A stretch of DNA of 64,000 bases from Myxococcota bacterium (GTDB lineage: Bacteria > Myxococcota_A > UBA9160 > UBA4427): NCBI GenBank assembly GCA_041389495.1, contig JAWKRT010000002.1, positions 1-64,000 on the forward strand, in the 5' to 3' direction. The notes below the pieces were generated by a model. The model was not told where the DNA came from, ran no database searches, and saw nothing but the letters and a program-made list of their open reading frames with translations. The translations under genes were made by a program, and so were the position numbers. Shown here one piece after another: positions 58,370 to 64,000 of this stretch; within the stretch, counting starts at the first letter, position 1; every line of letters starts with the position of its first letter.

Positions 58370-59782
58370 GTGACTCCGTCCGGCGAGATGCCCGCCCGCC
58401 TCCCGCTCACGGGCGCCGACTGCTTCCTGCGCGCCTTCGACGCCGAGACGCGCCGCACGGGCGGTGCGAGTCACCTCTCGCAGCTCGTGCTGCGGCTCGG
58501 CCCGGGCTTCGACCCGACGCGCTTCGAGCGCGTCGTGGAACGCGTCGCGCTCGCGTGCCCGATCGTGCGCGCGCCGATCCGGCGCCCGGCGTTCCGCCCG
58601 CCCGCGTACCGGCTCGACCTCGCGCCGCGCGCGGCGCTGCCCCGCATCGCCGTCCATCACTCCGCGCTCCCGCGCGGTCGCGCCGCCTTCGCGGGCGACG
58701 AGCCGATCCCGGCGGTGTTCTTCGAGCGCCTGAACGCGCCGATGGCGCTGCGCCGCGGTGAGCTCCTGCGCTTCGACGTCGTCCGCCACGCCGCGCCCGA
58801 CGGCGCGGATGCGGGCACCGACCTCGCGATGACGTGGGCGCACATGCTCATGGACGGCAGTGGGAGCGAGAACGTGCTCGCGCACCTCGCCGCGGTCGAC
58901 GCGGGAGCGCGCGCACCCGATGCGCTCCCGGCCGACGAGTGGGCGCCGCAGATCGCGCCCCTCCCGGCGACGCTGCGCGAGCGCGGCGAGCGCGCGCGGA
59001 CGTGGCACGCGCACCTGCTCTCGTTCGCGCGCGCGCGGCCCGTCTCCCCGGCCGGCCCGCTGCGCCGCGTTCCGCAGGAGCTTCGCTATGCGAACGACTG
59101 GATGGACGAGGCCGAGAGCGCGCGCGTCTTCGAGCGCGCGAAGGCGAAGGCCGGCTTCCTGACGCCGATGCTCTTCTACCTGGCCGCCGCGGTGCGCGCG
59201 CACGCCGCCGTGCTGCGCGCGCGCGGAACGGCCGTGCCGAGCTGGGTCGTGCCGCTCCCGGTGAACGCGCGTCCGCGCGGCAGCGAGGGCGCGCTCTTCC
59301 GCACGCGCGTCTCGATGCTGTGGTTCCAGCTCCTGCCCGAGCAGATCGCGACGCTCGACGGCGCGATCGACGCGCTCAAGCAGCAGCGCCACGCCCTCAT
59401 CAAGTCGGGCGCCGTCGAGAACGGGATGGCCGCGATGGATCTCGCGCGCCACGCGCCGATGCGCGCCTACTCCGCGCTCGCGCGGAGCGCGTTCCGCGGC
59501 GAGCTCTGCTCGTTCTTCTTCGCGTGGACGGGCGAGTTCGCGCCGGGTGTCGCGTCGCTCTGCGGCGCTCCGGTGCGCAACGCCTTCCACACGCCGTCGG
59601 TTCCCGCGTCGCCCGGCAGCGGCGCCATCCTCTGCAGCCGCGCCGGCCGGCTCAACGCCGTGCACGTCCACCAGCGCGGCGTCTTCCGCGACGACGAGCT
59701 CGCGCTCTACCGCGCCGCGCTGCGCGCCGACCTCGTCGGCGCGGAGGGCGACGGCGCGCGCGCGAGCGGCGGTGGCGGATGA
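58370..59782 (+). CDS. Condensation-domain-like acyltransferase
   Basis: This 470-residue protein resembles the CoA-dependent acyltransferase / NRPS condensation superfamily. The catalytic HxxxDG motif is HMLMDG at 158-163. A later PVNARPRGSEGALFRTRVSM strand and the LYRAALRAD end fit the two-lobed fold. It probably esterifies an acyl or polyene chain to an alcohol such as glycerol or a lipid. The start is GTG 58370, 9 bp after the halogenase-like gene; ATG 58388 is possible. Its stop overlaps the next ATG. Confidence 0.8.
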   Translation: MTPSGEMPARLPLTGADCFLRAFDAETRRTGGASHLSQLVLRLGPGFDPTRFERVVERVALACPIVRAPIRRPAFRPPAYRLDLAPRAALPRIAVHHSALPRGRAAFAGDEPIPAVFFERLNAPMALRRGELLRFDVVRHAAPDGADAGTDLAMTWAHMLMDGSGSENVLAHLAAVDAGARAPDALPADEWAPQIAPLPATLRERGERARTWHAHLLSFARARPVSPAGPLRRVPQELRYANDWMDEAESARVFERAKAKAGFLTPMLFYLAAAVRAHAAVLRARGTAVPSWVVPLPVNARPRGSEGALFRTRVSMLWFQLLPEQIATLDGAIDALKQQRHALIKSGAVENGMAAMDLARHAPMRAYSALARSAFRGELCSFFFAWTGEFAPGVASLCGAPVRNAFHTPSVPASPGSGAILCSRAGRLNAVHVHQRGVFRDDELALYRAALRADLVGAEGDGARASGGGG

Positions 59783-61217
59783 GCGCGCGGCCGTCTCCCG
59801 CGCGCGACGGCGCGGGCGCGTGCGGCGAGCCGGATCGCCCGCGCGCGGGTCGCACCGCGGAGTTCGACGTCGCGGTGATCGGCGCGGGGCCGGCCGGCTG
59901 CGCGGCCGCGCTCGCCGCCGCTTCGCTCGGCGCGCGCGTGCTGCTCGTCGATCGCGGCCCGGCGCTCGGCGGCAACGTCGGCAACGCCTTCGTGCACACG
60001 ATCTGCGGCCTGTACGAGCTGGCCGACGACGGGCCGGCGCGCTTCGCGAGCCCGGGCCTCGCCTCGCGCGTCGCGGTTGCGCTCGTTCGCGCGGGCGCGG
60101 CGGGCGAGCTCGAGCGCGCGGGCCGGGTGTGGGTGCTGCCGACGGACCCGCGCGCCTTCGCGCGCGCGCTCGATCGCGCGCTCGCGCGCGAGCCGGCGAT
60201 CGAGCGCGCGCTCCCGGCCGAGCTCGTCGCGCTCGAGCTCGGCGCGCCCGGCGCGGCGCACCGCCTCTCGCTCGGCGCGCCGCGCGAGGTGGGGCTCGGC
60301 GCGCCGGGCGCGCGCGCATCCGCCGGCGGCGAGGGCCGCGCGGCGCGCGGCGCGCCTTCTGCCGCGCGCACCGTCGCCGCGTGGATCGCCATCGACGCGA
60401 GCGGCGACGGCGACGCCGCCGCACTCGCCGGTGCGGCGACCGAGATCGAGCCCCCGGACGCGCTGCAGAATCCGTCGTACGTCCTCGCGCTCCGCGGCGT
60501 CGCGGCGGATGCCGTGCGCGGCTTCGCGCGCATGCGGCTCGCCGCGGCGACGGAGCCGCCGCGCGGCACGGCGCGCTCCCGCGTGGCTGCGAGTCGCTCC
60601 TCTTCCGCCCCGGCCTGCGCGACGGCGAGGCCTTCGTCACCGTGAACCTGCGCAAGCCCGACGGCGCGCCGTTCGACCCGCTCGACGCCGCGCAGCGCGA
60701 GCGCCTCGCCGCGCGCGCGCGCGCCGACGCGGCGGCGCTCGTCGCCTTCCTGCGGCGCGAGCGCGCGGGCTTCGAGGCGGCCGAGCTCGGCGAGTCGGCC
60801 GCGCGCATCGGCGTGCGCGAGGCGCGGCGCGTGGTCGGCTGCGCGCGCATCGAGGCCGCCCACGTGCTGCGCGCAGTGCGCACGCGCGACGAGGTCGCGC
60901 GCGCGTGCTGGCCGATCGAGCTGTGGCACGGGCACGAGCGCGCCCAGCTCGAGCACGTCGACGGCGCGTGCTCCGTGCCGCTCGGCGCGCTCGTCGCGCG
61001 CGACCATCCGCGGCTCGCGATGGCGGGGCGCTGCCTCTCGGCCTCGCACGAGGCGCTCGGCTCGCTGCGCGTGATCGGCACTGCGCTCGCGACCGGCGAG
61101 GCCGCGGGCGCGGCGGCCGCGCTCGCCGCGAACGCGCGCGGCGACCTCGGCTGCGTCGAGCCCGCGCGCGTGCGCGAGGCCATCGCCGCGCGCGCCGACC
61201 TGGCCCTGCTCCCGTGA
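59779..61217 (+). pseudogene. FAD-dependent oxidoreductase, frameshifted
   Basis: The N-terminal part (59779 to about 60560) has the FAD motif VAVIGAGPAGCAAALAAASL, GGNVGNAFVHTICGLYEL and DASGDGDAAALAGA. The C-terminal part (about 60560-61217, a different frame) has LFRPGLRDGEAFVTVNLRKP and GRCLSASHEALGSLRVIGTA. Both belong to one FAD_oxidored-type protein of about 479 residues. The frame change between 60540 and 60645 is explained by one missing base near 60560; without it the product stops at 60645. Context and intact flanking genes favour a sequencing error over true decay. It may oxidise a pathway intermediate. Confidence 0.78.
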
Positions 61218-62686
61218 ACGTCGTCGACGCCATCCGCGACATCGCCCGCGCGCGCCCGCGCCACCCGGCGATCCTCGAAGGCGCGCGCGCCGAGCCGGGG
61301 CAAGGCGCACGCGCGGCGGGCGACGTCGCGATCGACTACGCGACGCTCGTCGCGCGCGTCGAGTCGCGCGCCGACGCGCTCGTGCGCGCGGGCGTGACGC
61401 GCGGCGAGCGCATCGGTCTCGTGGCGCGGCAGGGCGCGGGCTTCATCGAAGCCGCGCTCGCGATCCTCGCGGCCGATGCGTGCTTCGTGCCCATCCCCGA
61501 TGGCACGGCCGGCGCGGCGCTCGACGAGGCCGTGCGCGAGTCCGCGCTCCACGGCGTCGTCGAGGAGTCGGAGGGGTTCGCGCTCCGGCGCGTCGACGGT
61601 GCGCGCGCGTGCGGCGAGGCCGGGATCGACGGCGAGGGCGAGCGCGCATTCCGCGCGCTCCACCCCGCCTATCTCCGCTTCACGTCCGGGACGACGAACG
61701 AGCGCAAGGGCGTCGTCGTCGGCCACGAGGCGGTCGCGGCCCGGCTCGCGAACGCGAATCGCGCGCTCGGCATCGGGCCCGAGGACCGCATCCTGTGGCT
61801 GCTGCCGATGGCGCACCACTTCCTCGTCTCGATCCTGCTCTACCTGCGCGCGGGTGCGACGGTGCTGCTGCCGGCGAGCACGTTCCCGCGCGACGTGCTC
61901 GCGCTCGCCGCGCGCGCACGCGCCACCGTCTTCTACGCGTCGCCCTACCACTACCGGATGCTCGCGAGCGACGACTCGGGCGTCGCGCTCGACGGCGTGC
62001 GCCTCGCGGTGTCGACGGCCGACGGCCTGCGCGCCGAGGTCGCGCGCGCGTTCGCGCTCCGCTTCGGCATCCCGCTCGTGCAGGCGCTCGGGATCATCGA
62101 GGTCGGGCTCCCCGTCGTGAACGCGGCGAGCGCGGCGGCGAAGCCCGAGGCGCTCGGCCGCCCGGGCGCCGACTACGACGTGTGGCTGCGCGCCGAGGAC
62201 GGCTCGCGCATCGAGCCCGGCGCGTCGTCGCCGGAGCACACGGGCGAGATCTGCATCCGCGGGAGCGGGCTGTTCGACGCCTACCTGCGGCCGTGGCTGC
62301 CCGCGGCGCGCGCGATCGAGCCCGACGGCTTCCGCACGGGCGACCAGGGCTACTTCGACGCCGACGGCGACCTGCACCTCGCCGGCCGCCGCGCGAACCG
62401 CATCAACATGGCGGGTATGAAGTTCTTCGCCGAGGAGGTCGAGGCCGTGCTCGACGCGCACCCCGGCGTGCGCGTCTCGCGCGTGTTCGCGAAGGAGCAC
62501 GCGCAGCTCGGGCAGATCCCGGTCGCGGAGTTCGTGCCGGTCGAGCCCGCCGACGCGCCCGATCGCCGCGCGCTCACCGCGCACTGCCGCGCGCGGCTCG
62601 CCGCCTACAAGATCCCGCGCGAGTTCACGCCCGTCGCCGAGATCGCCATGACGCCCACCGGCAAGGTGCGGCGCGCGGCTCGCTAG
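61214..62686 (+). CDS. AMP-dependent acyl/aryl ligase
   Basis: This 490-residue adenylate-forming ligase starts at GTG overlapping the previous stop. The phosphate loop is RFTSGTTNERKGVVV near 153, GIIEVGLP forms the A5 region, GFRTGDQGYFD the A7 motif, and KIPREFTPVAEIAMTPTGKV carries the C-terminal catalytic Lys. It should activate a carboxylic acid as acyl-AMP for transfer to CoA or a carrier protein. In aryl-polyene clusters such ligases load 4-hydroxybenzoate-type starters, which fits the neighbours. Confidence 0.88.
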   Translation: MNVVDAIRDIARARPRHPAILEGARAEPGQGARAAGDVAIDYATLVARVESRADALVRAGVTRGERIGLVARQGAGFIEAALAILAADACFVPIPDGTAGAALDEAVRESALHGVVEESEGFALRRVDGARACGEAGIDGEGERAFRALHPAYLRFTSGTTNERKGVVVGHEAVAARLANANRALGIGPEDRILWLLPMAHHFLVSILLYLRAGATVLLPASTFPRDVLALAARARATVFYASPYHYRMLASDDSGVALDGVRLAVSTADGLRAEVARAFALRFGIPLVQALGIIEVGLPVVNAASAAAKPEALGRPGADYDVWLRAEDGSRIEPGASSPEHTGEICIRGSGLFDAYLRPWLPAARAIEPDGFRTGDQGYFDADGDLHLAGRRANRINMAGMKFFAEEVEAVLDAHPGVRVSRVFAKEHAQLGQIPVAEFVPVEPADAPDRRALTAHCRARLAAYKIPREFTPVAEIAMTPTGKVRRAAR

Positions 62687-62695
62687 GCTCGGCGC

Positions 62696-63445
62696 GTGCC
62701 GCTCCCGCGCCGTCTCCCGTCGCCCGGCCAGGCGCTCACCGCGATCGTGCTCGCGCTCGCAGCCTTCGGCTATCCGGCGCTCTCCGAGTGGCTCCTCGAC
62801 CGCTTCGGCACGCGCGCCGTGGCCACCGCGATGCTGGGCGTCGGAGCGGCGAGCTTCGCGGCGCGGCTCGCGCTCGAGCGGCGCCCGCTCGCGCTCGCCG
62901 GGCAGTTCGCGGGGGCGTTCGCGCTGCTCGCGCTCGCCGCGGTCAGCGACGATCGGGCCTGGCTGCGGCTCTTCCCGGCGCTCGTGAACGCCTATCTCGC
63001 GGTGCTCTTCGCGGCGACGCTCGCGACCGAGTCGTCGATGATCGAGCGCGGCGCGCGCGCCATGCAGCCCTACCTGCCGAAGTTCACGCGGCCCTACTGC
63101 CGCGCCGTCACGGCGCTCTGGGTCGGGTTCTTCGCGGCGAGCGCAGTGGCGATCGCGTTCGCCGCGGTGCGCGCACCCGAGCACTGGCGGGCCGTCGCGA
63201 CGACCGGCTATTTCGCGGCCGTCGCCGCGCTGTCGGCCGTCGAGTTCGCCGTGCGCAAGGCGCGCTTCCGCAACTACGCCGGTGGACCGCTCGACCGCGC
63301 GTTCGCCGCGCTCTTCCCCGCCGAGGCGACGGAGCGCGGCCGACGCTCGCTCGCCTACGTGCGGCGCATGCACGAGCTCGGCTACGGGCCCGGCGGCCCG
63401 CGCGAGGGCGAGCCGCCTCCCGACCTCGGCCCGCTCGACCCCTAG
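62696..63445 (+). CDS. COG4648-type membrane protein, second copy
   Basis: This 249-residue polytopic membrane protein has about six helices. LPKFTRPYCRAVTALWVGFF and FRNYAGGPLDRAFAALFPAE match the first copy at 56259, so the two bracket the halogenase-acyltransferase-ligase genes. GTG start 9 bp after the ligase stop, hence the same operon. The function of COG4648 proteins in polyene pigment clusters is not established; export or membrane placement of the product is plausible. Confidence 0.82.
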   Translation: MPLPRRLPSPGQALTAIVLALAAFGYPALSEWLLDRFGTRAVATAMLGVGAASFAARLALERRPLALAGQFAGAFALLALAAVSDDRAWLRLFPALVNAYLAVLFAATLATESSMIERGARAMQPYLPKFTRPYCRAVTALWVGFFAASAVAIAFAAVRAPEHWRAVATTGYFAAVAALSAVEFAVRKARFRNYAGGPLDRAFAALFPAEATERGRRSLAYVRRMHELGYGPGGPREGEPPPDLGPLDP

Positions 63446-63453
63446 CACGCGCG

Positions 63454-63474
63454 CGCGCGACGTCCCGTCGCGCG
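63454..63474 (+). terminator. Hairpin closing the polyene-like operon
   Basis: CGCGCGACG and CGTCGCGCG form a perfect 9-bp stem with a 3-nt loop, 8 bp after the stop codon of the last cluster gene. No T tract follows. The rest of the 218-bp gap is GC-rich with no visible gene. Confidence 0.45.
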
Positions 63475-63663
63475 TGCCGACTTCGCGGGCAGCGCCGCTC
63501 GCGAAGCGGGCAGCGCGCGCGTGCGCTCCGCGCGCGCGCGGTCACGCATGAGCCGGCGCGCGTCGAGCTGGGCCGCGCGCATCCCAGTGCGACGCGTTGG
63601 CATCGCGGATGCACTCGCCTCGCGACGAACCCGCTCGATGGAAGAGCGGTGGAGGTGAGAGCG

Positions 63664-63891
63664 ATGGGCAGGACGTGCGCGTGGTGCGAATCGGTGCTCG
63701 GGAGTGCGATCGGCCGGCAGACGACCGTGAGCCACGTCCTGTGCACGGGATGCCTCGAGGATCTGCGGACGGCGCTCGAAGCGCAGCACCTGCGGCCGGT
63801 CGCGCGCGCGCAGGGGCCGCTCGCGCAGACGGCGGACGGGCCGCTGCACGTGCCCGTCACGTCGGGTCGCACGCGGCGGCGCGCGGCCTGA
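63664..63891 (+). CDS. Small CxxC (zinc-ribbon-like) protein
   Basis: This 75-residue protein has two CxxC pairs (CAWC at 5-8 and CTGC at 27-30) in the first half, spaced like a small zinc ribbon. A helical segment (LEDLRTALEAQHL) and a low-complexity basic tail follow. GGTGGAGGTGAG precedes the ATG. A strong hairpin follows it. No family recognised; a regulatory or metal-binding role is possible. Confidence 0.65.
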   Translation: MGRTCAWCESVLGSAIGRQTTVSHVLCTGCLEDLRTALEAQHLRPVARAQGPLAQTADGPLHVPVTSGRTRRRAA

Positions 63892-63936
63892 CGCACTGCG
63901 GGCGCGGCGCGCAGGCGCGCGCCCGCGCGAGGTGAT

Positions 63937-63963
63937 GCGCGGGTCCGGCGGACGGACCCGCGC
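63937..63963 (+). terminator. Strong GC hairpin
   Basis: GCGCGGGTCCG and CGGACCCGCGC form a perfect 11-bp stem with a 5-nt loop, 45 bp after the small CxxC gene. GAGGAGGAG-like sequence at the window end suggests another gene starts just beyond 64000. Confidence 0.55.
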
Positions 63964-64000
63964 GCGGGAGATCGAGGAAGGCGACGAGCGAGAGGAGGAG

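Noticed and set aside
56987..63448. A 2,153-codon open frame on the minus strand
   Set aside because: It is Arg/Ala-rich with no domain and lies antisense to several genes with clear motifs. Long antisense frames are expected at this GC content.
63446..63663. A small gene between the polyene-like operon and the CxxC gene
   Set aside because: Only alternating CG runs and a hairpin are visible; no ribosome site with a plausible product.

Overview
The window is chromosomal DNA from a very GC-rich Gram-negative bacterium. The sequence shows densely packed genes with ATGA/GTGA start-stop overlaps, lipoprotein and Tat signals, outer-membrane beta-barrels, a Ser/Thr-kinase-like multidomain protein, a sigma54-type regulator, large multihaem cytochromes, an F420-type luciferase-like enzyme and aryl-polyene-type genes. 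By inference this fits an uncultured Myxococcota or other deltaproteobacterial-grade lineage; a species cannot be named. I saw no rRNA, tRNA, insertion sequence, phage, CRISPR array or origin.

Layout. 0.1-6.1 kb: a lone PD-(D/E)XK nuclease-like gene, an SDR, an ATP-grasp-like protein, an exported protein with a hydrophobic C-terminal tail, and a YtcJ-type amidohydrolase lipoprotein. 6.1-13.2 kb: a textbook sigma54 promoter with two upstream dyad elements precedes three genes (GAF-AAA+-HTH regulator, animal-haem-peroxidase-like protein, kinase-ATPase-TPR protein). All three look catalytically degenerate. 13.2-16.7 kb: a hypothetical gene, then a minus-strand unit of KstD-like flavoprotein, tiny membrane protein and outer-membrane channel. 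16.9-23.8 kb: a MoxR/DUF58/DUF4129/DUF4350 operon flanked by SpoIIM-like and RDD membrane genes. 24.0-30.4 kb: outer-membrane protein, small membrane protein, DUF3604 protein, LLM oxidoreductase and TPR-zincin. 30.4-35.7 kb: a structured intergenic region, glcDEF, and an M28-peptidase-like lipoprotein. 35.7-40.8 kb: two repeat-rich lipoproteins and a Leptospira-type (R)-citramalate synthase preceded by an Ile-rich leader ORF and hairpin. 41.2-42.2 kb: an RluA-type pseudouridine synthase.

42.2-52.9 kb is the most striking part: two divergent three-gene units around a 414-bp intergenic region. Leftward are an outer-membrane barrel with N-terminal AMIN/TPR-like parts, a membrane-anchored ferredoxin-flavoprotein with permuted FAD segments, and a secreted Sel1/ankyrin protein. 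Rightward are a membrane protein with two His pairs spaced exactly like the b-haem ligands of cytochrome b, a 21-haem cytochrome c and a 28-haem cytochrome c. Together they could form an electron path from cytoplasmic NAD(P)H to the cell surface.

53.0-56.1 kb: a small TPR protein, a SET-domain protein, a second SDR and a CrtI-like flavoprotein. 56.2-63.4 kb: a co-directional cluster bounded by two paralogous COG4648-type membrane proteins and holding a halogenase-like flavoprotein, a condensation-type acyltransferase, a second (frameshifted) flavoprotein and an AMP-ligase. This resembles part of an aryl-polyene pathway without its ketosynthase and carrier protein. 63.6-64.0 kb: a small CxxC protein, a strong hairpin, and a Shine-Dalgarno-like sequence at the very edge.
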